A stretch of DNA of 64,000 nucleotides. It comes from Cupriavidus taiwanensis (GTDB lineage Bacteria > Pseudomonadota > Gammaproteobacteria > Burkholderiales > Burkholderiaceae). This document shows, in pieces, positions 1 to 8,970 of this stretch. The notes beneath the pieces were generated by a model. It had not been told where the DNA came from. It ran no database searches and worked only from the letters and a program-made list of their open reading frames with translations. The stretch spans positions 744,001-808,000 of the forward strand of contig NZ_LT977070.1 of the NCBI RefSeq assembly GCF_900250075.1, written 5' to 3'. Made by a program: the position numbers and the translations under genes. How positions within the stretch are numbered: position 1 is the stretch's first letter; each line of letters starts with the position of its first letter.

Positions 1-552
1 GGCATGCAGGTGTTCGGCGGCCACGGCTACATCTCCGAATGGGGCATGGAGCAATACGTGCGCGACGCCCGCATCAACATGATCTACGAAGGCACCAACA
101 CCATCCAGGCGCTGGACCTGCTGGGCCGCAAGATCCTCGGCGACATGGGCGCGAAGATGAAGGCCTTCGGCAAGATCGTGCAGGAATTCGTCGAGGCCGA
201 AGGCACCAATGAAGCCATGCAGGAGTTCGTCAACCCGCTGGCCGACCTGGGCGACAAGGTGCAGAAGCTGACCATGGAAATCGGCATGAAGGCGATGGGC
301 AACGCCGACGAAGTGGGAGCCGCCGCGGTGCCGTACCTGCGCGTGGTGGGCCACCTGGTGTTCGCGTACTTCTGGGCGCGCATGGCCAGGATCGCGCTGG
401 AGAAGCAGGGCAGCGGCGACAAGTTCTACACCGCCAAGCTGGCCACCGCGCGCTTCTACTTTGCCAAGCTGCTGCCGGAAACGGCGGCCGAGATCCGCAA
501 GGCGCGCGCCGGTTCGGCGTCGCTGATGGCGCTGGACGCGGATCTGTTCTAA
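1..552 (+). CDS. Acyl-CoA dehydrogenase, C-terminal part (cut by window edge)
   Basis: This is the last 183 codons of an acyl-CoA dehydrogenase whose start lies before the window. It would catalyse the FAD-dependent first step of beta-oxidation. The visible part begins in the conserved C-terminal catalytic segment (QVFGGHGY, then RDARINMIYEGTN), which is the substrate- and FAD-contacting end of the family. It continues for about 130 residues with a helical extension typical of the long (about 600-residue) acyl-CoA dehydrogenases that carry an extra C-terminal domain. The reading frame is open from base 1. It is followed by beta-oxidation genes on the same strand, so a shared pathway is likely. 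The chain-length preference cannot be read from this fragment. Confidence 0.93.
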   Translation, partial: GMQVFGGHGYISEWGMEQYVRDARINMIYEGTNTIQALDLLGRKILGDMGAKMKAFGKIVQEFVEAEGTNEAMQEFVNPLADLGDKVQKLTMEIGMKAMGNADEVGAAAVPYLRVVGHLVFAYFWARMARIALEKQGSGDKFYTAKLATARFYFAKLLPETAAEIRKARAGSASLMALDADLF

Positions 553-559
553 GTCCGTC

Positions 560-641
560 GGTCCCGCGAAGGCGGGAACCCGGCGTCGTTTCAGGCGCTG
601 ACGGAACACCAAAGTCACTGGGTCCCCGCGTACGCGGGGAC
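560..641. repeat. Two GTCCC/GGGAC palindromic repeat units between operon genes
   Basis: The 123-bp gap between the dehydrogenase and the next gene holds two short palindromes of one style. The first, around 560-580, has CCCGC (563-567) facing GCGGG (572-576). The second, 622-641, is a perfect 20-bp palindrome reading GTCCCCGCGTACGCGGGGAC. Units of this kind are scattered in intergenic DNA of many betaproteobacteria and resemble dRS3/REP-type elements. They can form hairpins in the transcript and may affect mRNA stability between the two cistrons. The family assignment is by appearance only. Confidence 0.6.
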
Positions 642-675
642 GACGATTTACAACGCTCATTGCTCAGGAGCGAGT

Positions 676-3132
676 ATGTCCAATTTCATCGTCAAGAAAG
701 TCGCCGTGCTGGGTGCCGGCGTCATGGGCGCGCAGATTGCCGCCCACCTGATCAACGCGCGCGTGCCAGTGGTGCTGTTCGACCTTCCCGCCAAGGACAA
801 GGACGGGGGAGGGGCCCCGTCCGCTTCCCCGGTCGCGAAGAACGGCATCGCCCTGCGCGCCATCGACAACCTGAAGAAGCTGTCGCCCGCGCCGCTGGGC
901 CTGAAGGACGAGGCCGGCCTGATCCAGGCGGCCAACTACGAGGACGATATCGCGCTGCTGAAAGAGTGCGACCTGGTGATCGAGGCGATCGCAGAGCGCA
1001 TGGACTGGAAGCACGACCTGTACAAGAAGGTCGCGCCGCACCTGGCCGCGCACGCGATCTTCGCCACCAACACCTCGGGCCTGTCGATCACCGCGCTGTC
1101 CGACGGGTTTGAGGATGACCTGAAGTCGCGCTTCTGCGGCGTCCATTTCTTCAACCCGCCGCGCTACATGCACCTGGTCGAGCTGATCCCGACCGCGACC
1201 ACGCAGCCGCAGATCCTCGACCAGCTGGAAGCCTTCCTGACCACCACGCTCGGCAAGGGTGTTGTGCGCGCCAAGGACACGCCCAACTTCATCGCCAACA
1301 GGGTCGGCATCTTCTCGATTCTGGCGGTGTTTGCCGAGGCCGAGAAGTTCGGCATCCCGTTCGACGTGGTCGACGACCTGACCGGCGCCAAGCTGGGCCG
1401 CGCCAAGTCCGCGACCTTCCGCACCGCGGACGTGGTCGGCCTGGACACCATGGCGCATGTGATCAAGACCATGCAGGACAACCTGCACGACGACCCGTTC
1501 GCGCCGGTGTACAAGACCCCGGCGGTGCTCAAGGGCCTGGTCGACGCGGGCGCGCTCGGGCAGAAGACCGGCGCCGGCTTCTACAAGAAGGAAGGCAAGG
1601 CCATCAAGGTGCTCGACGCCAAGACCGGCCAGTACGTCGAGTCGGGAAAGAAGGCCGACGAGATCGTGGTGCGCATGCTGAAGAAGGAGCCGGCCGAGCG
1701 CATCAGGCTGCTGCGCGAATCGACCAACCCGCAGGCGCAGTTCCTGTGGGCGGTGTTCCGCGACGTGTTCCACTACATCGCCGTGTACCTGGAGCAGATC
1801 GCCGGTTCCGCCGCCGATATCGACCTGGCGATCCGCTGGGGCTTCGGCTGGAACTCCGGTCCGTTCGAGGACTGGCAGTCGGCCGGCTGGAAGCAGGTGG
1901 CCGAGTGGGTGAAGGAAGATGTGGAAAGCGGCAAGGCGCTTTCGGCCGCGCCGCTGCCGGCCTGGGTCTTTGAAGGCCCCGTCGCCGAGCGGCAGGGCGT
2001 GCATGCCGCCGAAGGTTCGTGGTCGCCGGCGACGCAGTCGTTCGTCGCGCGCAGCACCTTGCCGGTGTACCAGCGCCAGGTGTTCCGTGCCGTGCTGAAG
2101 GGCAGCGAAGCGGTCGATCCGCGCAAGGCGGGCCGCACCGTCGAGGAAAACGACGCCGTGCGCATCTGGGTCAGCGAGGGCCAGGACGACGTGCTGGTGG
2201 TCTCGTTCAAGAGCAAGATGAACACCATCGGGCCGGACGTGATCGACGGCCTGACCCGCGCCATCGACCTGGCCGAGGCCGGCTACAAGGGCCTGGTGGT
2301 GTGGCAGCCGACCTCGCTGCAGCTCGGCGCGCCGGGCGGCCCGTTCTCGGCCGGCGCGAACCTGGAAGCGGCGATGCCGGCCTTCATGATGGGCGGCGCC
2401 AAGGGCATCGAGCCGTTCGTGAAGAAGTTCCAGGACGGCATGATGCGCGTGAAGTACGCCTCGGTGCCGGTGGTGTCGGCGGCGTCCGGCATTGCGCTGG
2501 GCGGCGGTTGCGAACTGATGCTGCATTCGGCGGCACGCGTGGCTGCGCTGGAAACATACGTGGGCCTGGTCGAAGTCGGCGTGGGCCTGGTGCCTGCCGG
2601 CGGTGGCCTGAAGGAAGCCGCGCTGGCCGCAGCACGCGCCGCGCAGGCAGCGGGCAGCACCAACACCCTGCAATTCGTGACCAGCCGCTTCCAGAGCGCG
2701 GCGATGGCCAAGGTCTCCGCATCGGCGCTGGAAGCGCGCCAGATGGGCTACCTGCAGCCGTCGGACAGGATCGTCTTCAACGTGCACGAGCTGCTCCACG
2801 TGGCGCAAAACGAAGTGCGCGCGCTGGCCGATGCCGGCTACCGCGCGCCGCTGCCGGCGCTGATCCCGGTGGCCGGCCGCTCGGGCATCGCCACCATCAA
2901 GGCGTCGCTGGTCAATATGCGCGACGGCGGCTTTATCTCCGCGCATGACTTCCTGATCGCCACCCGCATCGCCGAAGTGGTGTGCGGCGGCGACGTCGAG
3001 GCCGGCGCGCTGGTCAGCGAGGACTGGCTGCTGGCGCTGGAGCGCAAGGCCTTCGTCGACCTGCTGGGCACCGCCAAGACGCAGGAGCGCATCATGGGCA
3101 TGCTGCAGACCGGCAAGCCGGTGCGTAACTAA
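676..3132 (+). CDS. 3-hydroxyacyl-CoA dehydrogenase / enoyl-CoA hydratase fusion (FadN-like)
   Basis: An 818-residue two-function beta-oxidation enzyme. Residues about 5-190 form a Rossmann NAD-binding domain (GAGVMGAQIAAH). The helical 3-hydroxyacyl-CoA dehydrogenase C-terminal domains follow to about residue 420. A crotonase domain (about 480-740) comes last, with the oxyanion-hole segment GIALGGGCE and a glycine-rich GLVPAGGG. The dehydrogenase-first, hydratase-last order is that of Bacillus FadN-type proteins and the opposite of E. coli FadB. It would hydrate trans-2-enoyl-CoA and oxidise the 3-hydroxyacyl-CoA. The start is supported by CAGGAG at 665-670. The thiolase gene follows after 24 bp, giving the usual hydratase/dehydrogenase-thiolase pair. 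Confidence 0.95.
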   Translation: MSNFIVKKVAVLGAGVMGAQIAAHLINARVPVVLFDLPAKDKDGGGAPSASPVAKNGIALRAIDNLKKLSPAPLGLKDEAGLIQAANYEDDIALLKECDLVIEAIAERMDWKHDLYKKVAPHLAAHAIFATNTSGLSITALSDGFEDDLKSRFCGVHFFNPPRYMHLVELIPTATTQPQILDQLEAFLTTTLGKGVVRAKDTPNFIANRVGIFSILAVFAEAEKFGIPFDVVDDLTGAKLGRAKSATFRTADVVGLDTMAHVIKTMQDNLHDDPFAPVYKTPAVLKGLVDAGALGQKTGAGFYKKEGKAIKVLDAKTGQYVESGKKADEIVVRMLKKEPAERIRLLRESTNPQAQFLWAVFRDVFHYIAVYLEQIAGSAADIDLAIRWGFGWNSGPFEDWQSAGWKQVAEWVKEDVESGKALSAAPLPAWVFEGPVAERQGVHAAEGSWSPATQSFVARSTLPVYQRQVFRAVLKGSEAVDPRKAGRTVEENDAVRIWVSEGQDDVLVVSFKSKMNTIGPDVIDGLTRAIDLAEAGYKGLVVWQPTSLQLGAPGGPFSAGANLEAAMPAFMMGGAKGIEPFVKKFQDGMMRVKYASVPVVSAASGIALGGGCELMLHSAARVAALETYVGLVEVGVGLVPAGGGLKEAALAAARAAQAAGSTNTLQFVTSRFQSAAMAKVSASALEARQMGYLQPSDRIVFNVHELLHVAQNEVRALADAGYRAPLPALIPVAGRSGIATIKASLVNMRDGGFISAHDFLIATRIAEVVCGGDVEAGALVSEDWLLALERKAFVDLLGTAKTQERIMGMLQTGKPVRN

Positions 3133-3156
3133 TCAGGCTAGCGAGGAACCGAGATC

Positions 3157-4353
3157 ATGAAACAACTGCAAGACGCATACATCGTTGCGGCTACCCGCTC
3201 GCCGATCGGCAAGGCCCCCAAGGGCGCCTTCAAGCACACGCGCCCCGACGACCTGCTGGCCACTATCCTGAAGGCCGCGGTGGCCCAGGTGCCGAACCTG
3301 GACCCGAAGCTGATCGAGGACGCCATCGTCGGCTGCGCCATCCCGGAAGCCCAGCAGGGCCTGAACGTGGCCCGCATCGGCGCGCTGCTGTCGGGGCTGC
3401 CGAACACCGTCGGCGGCATCACCGTCAACCGCTTCTGTGCCTCCGGCCTGAGCGCGGTGGCGATGGCCGCCGACCGCATCCGCGTAGGCGAGTCCGACGT
3501 GATGATTGCCGCCGGCGTGGAATCGATGAGCATGGTGCCGATGATGGGCAACTCGCCGTCGATGTCGCCGGAGATCTTCGCCCGCGACGAGAACGTCGGC
3601 ATTGCCTACGGCATGGGCCTGACCGCCGAGAAGGTGGCGCAGCAGTGGCAGGTCAGCCGCGAGGACCAGGACGCGTTCTCGCTGGCGTCGCACCAGAAGG
3701 CCATCGCCGCGCAACAGGCCGGCGAGTTCCGCGACGAGATCACGCCGGTCGAGACCGTCGAGCGCTTCCCCGATCTCGCCAGCGGCCAGGTCAGCGTGAA
3801 GACCCGCACCATCGCACTGGATGAAGGCCCGCGCCCGGATACCTCGCTCGAAGGCCTGGGCAAGCTGCGCCCGGTGTTTGCCAACAAGGGCAGCGTCACC
3901 GCCGGCAACAGCTCGCAGACCTCGGACGGCGCCGGCGCGCTGATCCTGGTCTCGGAGAAGATCCTGAAGCAGTTCAACCTGGTACCGCTGGCGCGCTTCG
4001 TCTCGTTCGCGGTGCGTGGCGTGCCGCCCGAGATCATGGGCATCGGCCCCAAGGAAGCGATCCCGGCGGCGCTGAAGGCGGCGGGCCTGACTCAGGACCA
4101 GCTCGACTGGATCGAGCTGAACGAAGCCTTCGCCGCGCAATCGCTGGCGGTGATGCGTGACCTGGACCTCGATCCCGCCCGGGTCAACCGCATGGGCGGC
4201 GCGATCGCGCTGGGCCACCCGCTGGGCGCCACTGGTGCGATCCGCTCGGCCACGGTGGTACATGCGCTGCGCCGCCACAACCTGAAGTACGGCATGGTCA
4301 CCATGTGCGTCGGCACCGGCATGGGCGCCGCAGGTATCTTCGAGCGCGTATAA
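3157..4353 (+). CDS. fadA: Acetyl-CoA C-acyltransferase (thiolase)
   Basis: A 398-residue thiolase that would cleave 3-ketoacyl-CoA with CoA to acetyl-CoA and a shortened acyl-CoA. All catalytic elements are visible: the nucleophilic Cys94 in NRFCASG, the NEAFAAQ segment, His354 in GHPLGATG, and Cys384 in CVGTGMG near the C-terminus. Length and motifs match degradative thiolases. It lies 24 bp after the dehydrogenase/hydratase gene, so the two are probably co-transcribed and act as a complex or sequential pair. A biosynthetic role (acetoacetyl-CoA formation for polyhydroxybutyrate) is possible in principle, but the neighbours argue for degradation. Confidence 0.94.
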   Translation: MKQLQDAYIVAATRSPIGKAPKGAFKHTRPDDLLATILKAAVAQVPNLDPKLIEDAIVGCAIPEAQQGLNVARIGALLSGLPNTVGGITVNRFCASGLSAVAMAADRIRVGESDVMIAAGVESMSMVPMMGNSPSMSPEIFARDENVGIAYGMGLTAEKVAQQWQVSREDQDAFSLASHQKAIAAQQAGEFRDEITPVETVERFPDLASGQVSVKTRTIALDEGPRPDTSLEGLGKLRPVFANKGSVTAGNSSQTSDGAGALILVSEKILKQFNLVPLARFVSFAVRGVPPEIMGIGPKEAIPAALKAAGLTQDQLDWIELNEAFAAQSLAVMRDLDLDPARVNRMGGAIALGHPLGATGAIRSATVVHALRRHNLKYGMVTMCVGTGMGAAGIFERV

Positions 4354-4361
4354 ACGCGCCT

Positions 4362-4386
4362 GCGGGATGGCCCATGGCCATCCCGC
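4362..4386 (+). other. Stable hairpin after the thiolase gene
   Basis: GCGGGATGGCC (4362-4372) and GGCCATCCCGC (4376-4386) form an 11-bp perfect stem around a 3-base centre, 9 bp after the thiolase stop. No U-run follows, so it is not a standard intrinsic terminator. It may stabilise the upstream mRNA 3' end or reduce read-through into the DegV gene. Confidence 0.5.
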
Positions 4387-4467
4387 CCTTCTGCATCAGG
4401 TGAAGAAAGCAGTACCGGGGGCTGCCGCCCGCGACGCGGGTCACCAGGTAGGGGAGGAGACAACAAT

Positions 4468-5424
4468 ATGCAGGAGACAGCCATCCTGGCCGATGCCGCG
4501 TGCGACTTGCCGCGCGACGTCATGGCCGCGCTGAAGGTCCACACCATTCCGTTCCGCATCCGCGCCGGCGAGCAGTTCGTCGCCGACACGCGCGATGAAG
4601 ACGCATTGCCGCGGCTTTACCAGCAATACCTGGTCGGCCGCCAGGACCACTATGCCGAATCGGTGCCGATGGTCGAGCGCGAGCTGGAGGAACACCTGCT
4701 GCGCAACGTGGCGGCGCAGTGCGACCGCGCCATCCTGTTCACGATCGCCAGCACGCGCAGCAAGCTGTATGCGCATGCGAGCGGCGCGGTGATCGGCACG
4801 GTGGCGCGCAGCGTGCGGCTGCGCAAGCAAGCGGGACGCCCGGGGCTGTTCGACCTGACCGTGGTCGACACCGGGGCCATCGGCCCGGGCCAGGCGCTGA
4901 TCGTGCGCGAAGCCGCGCGCATGGCGCTGGCCGGCGCCAGTCCGCAGGCCGTGCGCGAGGCCGTGGAAACACGGCTGCGCGATGCCGCCCACATGTTCCT
5001 GGTGCCCGACGAACTGCTCTACCTGTACACCCGCGCACGGCAGAAGGGCGAGGGCAGCATTACCTGGGGCCGCTACGTGATGGGGAGCGCGTTCAACCTC
5101 CGCCCCGTGGTGCATATGCACCGCGGCCAGACCGAAGCCATCGCCAGGGCGCGCGGCTCGGAAGAGGGCAGGCGCCGCGTGCTGCAGCATGCCGAGCAAT
5201 GCCTGCGCGCCGGCAACCTGCTGGTGCCGGCGATCTCGGCCTGCTACGCAGGCCCGCTGGACGAAGTGCGCGCGATGCCGGCGTACCAGTCGCTGGCGAA
5301 TACCGCACGCAGCCAGGGCGTCGAGCTGATGCTGGCGCCGATGAGCCTGACGGTGGCGCTGAATGTCGGCGCGCGGGCGTTCGGCCTGAGCTATCTTTCC
5401 GAGTCGCCGCCGCCTTTCGAATAA
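4468..5424 (+). CDS. DegV family (fatty-acid-binding EDD fold) protein
   Basis: A 318-residue DegV-family protein. The N-terminal ILADAACDLP segment, the central FTIASTRSKL stretch and DTGAIGPGQ fit the two-domain EDD fold. Characterised members (FakB) bind a fatty acid and present it to a fatty-acid kinase. No kinase gene (FakA) is visible in this window, so the partner and reaction are unknown. Its place inside a beta-oxidation gene cluster supports binding of fatty acid or acyl chains as its role. The start follows a strong ribosome-binding site (GGGGAGGAG at about 4451-4459). The next gene begins 20 bp downstream. Confidence 0.85.
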   Translation: MQETAILADAACDLPRDVMAALKVHTIPFRIRAGEQFVADTRDEDALPRLYQQYLVGRQDHYAESVPMVERELEEHLLRNVAAQCDRAILFTIASTRSKLYAHASGAVIGTVARSVRLRKQAGRPGLFDLTVVDTGAIGPGQALIVREAARMALAGASPQAVREAVETRLRDAAHMFLVPDELLYLYTRARQKGEGSITWGRYVMGSAFNLRPVVHMHRGQTEAIARARGSEEGRRRVLQHAEQCLRAGNLLVPAISACYAGPLDEVRAMPAYQSLANTARSQGVELMLAPMSLTVALNVGARAFGLSYLSESPPPFE

Positions 5425-5444
5425 CTCCCACAGACGAGGACACC

Positions 5445-6221
5445 ATGAGCATCCGTACCAGCATCGAGCAGGGCATCCTGACGCTCGAATTCGACCGCAT
5501 CGACAAGAAGAACGCCATCACCGCGGCGATGTACCAGGCGCTGGCCGACGCGCTGCGCGCGGCCGAAACCGACCACAATGTGCGCGTGATCCTGCTGCGC
5601 GGCAAGCCCGAGATTTTTACCGCCGGCAATGACCTGGAAGATTTCATGCAACGCCCGCCGACCGCAGGCGAGGGCGCGGAACAGGCGCCGGTGTTCCAGT
5701 TCCTGTACCAGATCAGCCATGCCAGCAAGCCCATCGTCGCGGCGGTCAGCGGTGCGGCGGTTGGCGTGGGCACCACCATGCTGCTGCATTGCGACTTCGT
5801 CTATGCGTCGGAGACAGCCAGGCTGTCGCTGCCGTTCGTGCAGCTCGGGCTGTGCCCCGAGGCAGCCTCCAGCCTGCTGCTGCCGCGCCTGGTCGGCTAC
5901 CAGCGCGCGGCCGAGAAGCTGCTGCTGGGCGAGGCCTTCAGCGCGCAGGAAGCGCTGGAGATCGGGCTGGTGACACGGGTGCTGCCGGTGGCCGAGCTGC
6001 ATGACTTTGCCCTGGCGCAGGCGCGCAAGCTGGCGGCCCTGCCGGCGTCTTCGCTGCGCGAGACCAAGCGCCTGATGAAGGCCGGCGCGATGGCCGAAGT
6101 GGAGAAGCAGATGGCCGACGAGGGCGCGGTGTTCCGGCGCATGCTGGTGGCGCCGGAGGCGAAGGAGGCGTTCAGCGCGTTCTTTGAAAAGCGGAAGCCG
6201 GATTTTACGAAGTTTGAATGA
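5445..6221 (+). CDS. Enoyl-CoA hydratase/isomerase family protein
   Basis: A 258-residue single-domain crotonase. The oxyanion-hole segments are KPEIFTAGNDLEDF near residues 60-73 and AAVSGAAVGVGTTM at about 100-113. The acidic pair position sits in QLGLCPEAAS rather than the usual G-x-x-P-G-x-G-G, so hydratase versus isomerase activity cannot be decided from sequence. Family members act on enoyl-CoA esters in beta-oxidation or in aromatic degradation. The ATG at 5445 was chosen because GACGAGGA lies just upstream and the crotonase domain begins directly after it. It is the last gene of the left-hand beta-oxidation cluster. Confidence 0.9.
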   Translation: MSIRTSIEQGILTLEFDRIDKKNAITAAMYQALADALRAAETDHNVRVILLRGKPEIFTAGNDLEDFMQRPPTAGEGAEQAPVFQFLYQISHASKPIVAAVSGAAVGVGTTMLLHCDFVYASETARLSLPFVQLGLCPEAASSLLLPRLVGYQRAAEKLLLGEAFSAQEALEIGLVTRVLPVAELHDFALAQARKLAALPASSLRETKRLMKAGAMAEVEKQMADEGAVFRRMLVAPEAKEAFSAFFEKRKPDFTKFE

Positions 6222-6291
6222 GGGAGTGCTCCGCGGGGCCAACGGTTTTTTCCAGCGCGATAGCTTTGGCCAGCGCCCGCCCTCACCCCAA

Positions 6292-6315
6292 CCCTCTCCC
6301 GCAAGCGGGAGAGGG
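6292..6315. repeat. CCCTCTCCCGC dispersed palindrome, copy 1
   Basis: A perfect 24-bp palindrome, CCCTCTCCCGC (6292-6302), AA, GCGGGAGAGGG (6305-6315), in the convergent gap between the crotonase and thioesterase genes. The flank on its left (CCCTCACCCCAA) is shared, reverse-complemented, with the copy at 40422. Related copies lie at 40516 and 57163. It behaves like a REP-type intergenic repeat. Confidence 0.75.
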
Positions 6316-6350
6316 AGCACACCGACCGATGGGCAGGAGCCTTTTAGCCC

Positions 6351-6755
6351 TCAAGCCGTGGGCAACACCCGCGGCTGCCGCGACTCATCCGTCGCCACAT
6401 ACGTCAACGTCGCCTCGGTCACCTTGACGATCTCATTGCTGTGCCGCATGCGCTGCGCATAGACCTCGACCTCGACCGTGATCGAGGTGCGCCCGGTCTT
6501 GACGATGTCGGCATAGAAGCTGACCAGGTCGCCCACGAACACCGGGTGCTTGAACAGGAAGGAATTGACCGCGACGGTGGCCACGCGCCCCTGTGCGCGC
6601 TCGACCGCCGGGATCGAGCCGGCGATATCCACCTGCGACATGATCCAGCCGCCGAACACATCGCCGTGCACGTTGGCGTCGGCGGGCATCGGCACCACGC
6701 GCAGCGCGGGGTTCTTGCCGGCAGGCAGGGCGGGGACGGTGTGGGGAGCGTTCAT
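6351..6755 (-). CDS. Acyl-CoA thioesterase, YciA/hotdog family
   Basis: A 134-residue single hotdog-domain thioesterase that would hydrolyse acyl-CoA to free fatty acid and CoA. The segment NVHGDVFGGWIMSQVDIAG holds the conserved Asp of the family, and VAVNSFLFKHPVFVGD is the following strand region typical of YciA proteins. The internal ATG (6755) is preferred because it gives the normal YciA length. An ATG 30 codons upstream only adds a low-complexity stretch. It converges on the beta-oxidation cluster and is divergent from the ATM1-type exporter gene. Confidence 0.9.
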   Translation of the reverse strand: MNAPHTVPALPAGKNPALRVVPMPADANVHGDVFGGWIMSQVDIAGSIPAVERAQGRVATVAVNSFLFKHPVFVGDLVSFYADIVKTGRTSITVEVEVYAQRMRHSNEIVKVTEATLTYVATDESRQPRVLPTA

Positions 6756-6871
6756 GGCGGTATGCGGGTGGACTGCTGAGGAATGGGGATGGGGCGTGGC
6801 AGCGAAAGACCCTTCGCCAGCCGCGCAACGCGATCTCTGCGACAATCGCGCATTGGCCCGGATTCTAACGT

Positions 6872-8770
6872 ATGCGCCGCTACTCCACGACCGCCGAGCA
6901 GGCCCCCGACACGGCCTCGGTGAAGCTCTTTCCCGGCCAGCGCGCCCCCCGCAGCGACTGGCAGACCGTGCGCAACCTGCTGCCCTATGTCTGGCACTAC
7001 AAGTGGCGCGTGATGCTGGCGCTGGCCTGCCTGGTGGCGGCCAAGGTCGCCAACCTGGGCGTGCCGGTGCTGATGAAGCGGCTGATCGACAGCATGAACA
7101 TCACCGCCGGCGACCCGCGCGCGCTGCTGGCGGTGCCGGTCGGGCTGATCGTCGCCTACGGCATGCTGCGCCTGTCCGCGACGCTGTTCACCGAGTTGCG
7201 GGAGATCCTCTTTTCCAAGGTCACGCAGAGCGCCGTGCGCGAAATCGCACTGCAGGTGTTCCGGCACCTGCATGCACTGTCGCTGCGCTTCCACCTGGAC
7301 CGCCAGACCGGCGGCATGAGCCGGGACATCGAGCGCGGCACGCGCGGCATCCAGTCGCTGATCTCGTATTCGCTGTACAGCATCCTGCCCACGCTGGTGG
7401 AGATGGCGCTGGTGATCGGCTTCTTCGTCCTGCACTACGACATCTGGTTCGCCGCCATCACCGGCTGCGCGCTGGTGGGCTATATCGTCTTCACCATCGT
7501 GGTGACGGAATGGCGCACGCACTTCCGCCGCCGCATGAACGAGCTGGATTCGCGCGCCAACCAGAAGGCGATCGATTCGCTGCTGAACTTCGAGACCGTC
7601 AAGTACTTCGGCAATGAAGCCTACGAGGCGCAACGCTATGACGAGAACCTGCGCAAGTACCGCACCGCGGCAATCCGCTCGCAGAACTCGCTGTCGTTCC
7701 TCAACTTCGGCCAGCAGGCCATCATCGCCATCGGCCTGATCCTGATCCTGTGGCGCGCCACCGTGGGCGTGGTCGACGGCAAGCTGACGCTGGGCGACCT
7801 GGTGCTAGTCAATACGCTGATGATCCAACTCTATATCCCGCTGAACTTCCTCGGCGTGATCTACCGCGAGATCAAGCAGGCCACCACCGACATGGACCGC
7901 ATGTTCGTGCTGCTGGGCACGCACCAGGAGGTGGCCGACGCGCCGGGCGCGCCGCCGCTGCGAGTCGGCGGGGCGCAGGTGCGCTTCCGCGACGTGCGTT
8001 TCGGCTACGAGCCGGACCGCACCATCCTGGACGGGGTCGACTTCACCATCGCCGCCGGCACCACCACCGCGGTGGTGGGCCACAGCGGCTCGGGCAAGTC
8101 GACGCTGGCGCGGCTGCTGTTCCGCTTCTACGACGTGGGCGGCGGCGCGATCGAGATCGACGGCCAGGACATCCGCGCCATCACCCAGGACAGCCTGCGC
8201 CGCGCCATCGGCATCGTGCCGCAGGACACCGTGCTGTTCAACGACAGCATCTACTACAACATCGCCTACGGCCGCCCGGACGCGACCCGCGACGAAGTCA
8301 TCGCCGCGGCGCAGGCGGCGCAGATCGATGCCTTTATCCGCGAACTGCCGCAAGGCTACGACACGCCCGTGGGCGAGCGCGGCCTGAAGCTGTCCGGCGG
8401 CGAGAAGCAGCGCGTGGCGATCGCGCGCACGCTGCTGAAGAACCCGCCGGTGCTGGTGTTCGACGAGGCGACTTCCGCGCTGGATTCGCGCACCGAGCAG
8501 GCGATCCAGGCCGAGCTGATGCGCCTGGCGCAGAACCGCACCACGCTGCTGATCGCGCACCGGCTCTCCACCGTGGTTCATGCCGACCAGATCCTGGTGA
8601 TGGACCACGGCCGCATCGTCGAGCGCGGCACCCATGCGCAGCTGATGCGCGCGGGCGGGCGCTATGCCGAGATGTGGGACATCCAGGCGCGCGCCGCCGC
8701 CAGGGGCGGCGATGCCATCGGCGCGGACGCGCTCGCGCTCGACGTGGGCGACGCCACCCAGGACGCCTGA
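6872..8770 (+). CDS. atmA: ATM1-type ABC exporter (fused permease and ATPase)
   Basis: A 632-residue half-transporter of the ATM1/HMT1 class. The N-terminal half (about residues 35-330) is a six-helix exporter domain. The ATPase domain carries Walker A GHSGSGKS near residue 403, the signature LSGGEKQR near 507, and Walker B VLVFDEATSALD. Family members export glutathione-based or metal-glutathione conjugates across the inner membrane. In metal-tolerant Cupriavidus a protein of this kind (AtmA) contributes to nickel and cobalt tolerance. That link is family knowledge and not proven here. No dedicated regulator is adjacent. The gene stands alone, divergent from the thioesterase gene. Confidence 0.9.
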   Translation: MRRYSTTAEQAPDTASVKLFPGQRAPRSDWQTVRNLLPYVWHYKWRVMLALACLVAAKVANLGVPVLMKRLIDSMNITAGDPRALLAVPVGLIVAYGMLRLSATLFTELREILFSKVTQSAVREIALQVFRHLHALSLRFHLDRQTGGMSRDIERGTRGIQSLISYSLYSILPTLVEMALVIGFFVLHYDIWFAAITGCALVGYIVFTIVVTEWRTHFRRRMNELDSRANQKAIDSLLNFETVKYFGNEAYEAQRYDENLRKYRTAAIRSQNSLSFLNFGQQAIIAIGLILILWRATVGVVDGKLTLGDLVLVNTLMIQLYIPLNFLGVIYREIKQATTDMDRMFVLLGTHQEVADAPGAPPLRVGGAQVRFRDVRFGYEPDRTILDGVDFTIAAGTTTAVVGHSGSGKSTLARLLFRFYDVGGGAIEIDGQDIRAITQDSLRRAIGIVPQDTVLFNDSIYYNIAYGRPDATRDEVIAAAQAAQIDAFIRELPQGYDTPVGERGLKLSGGEKQRVAIARTLLKNPPVLVFDEATSALDSRTEQAIQAELMRLAQNRTTLLIAHRLSTVVHADQILVMDHGRIVERGTHAQLMRAGGRYAEMWDIQARAAARGGDAIGADALALDVGDATQDA

Positions 8771-8915
8771 TCCGCTATCCGCTGCGCCGGCTTGCACCAG
8801 CGCGCGGCGCGGATTGTCGGCAATCGCTGCCGACGATGCTACTACGGCAATCGCCGCGCCCATTTCTGGTTCGACAATCACGCGCGGGCACGCCCTGAAA
8901 CGGGGCCCGCAAGGC

Positions 8916-8930
8916 TGGCATGTCCCTTGC
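8916..8930 (+). promoter_or_regulatory. Sigma-54 promoter before the NitT/TauT transporter
   Basis: TGGCATGTCCCTTGC matches the sigma-54 consensus (TGGCAC-N5-TTGC) with one mismatch. The invariant GG (8917-8918) and GC (8929-8930) are exactly 10 bases apart. The expected transcription start is near 8941, and the ATG with its GGAGAG site follows at 8971. Small dyads upstream (TCGGCA-N5-TGCCGA, 8817-8833) could hold an enhancer-binding activator. Transcription would then need RpoN plus an activator such as NtrC. Confidence 0.75.
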
Positions 8931-8970
8931 GGACGGATCCCTCCGAAATCACTATCCACGGAGAGATGCC

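Noticed and set aside
664..2946. A 760-codon open frame on the minus strand opposite the dehydrogenase/hydratase gene
   Set aside because: Its composition is the His/Arg/Gln-rich pattern produced by the antisense of a high-GC gene. It shows no domain, and the plus-strand gene is certain.
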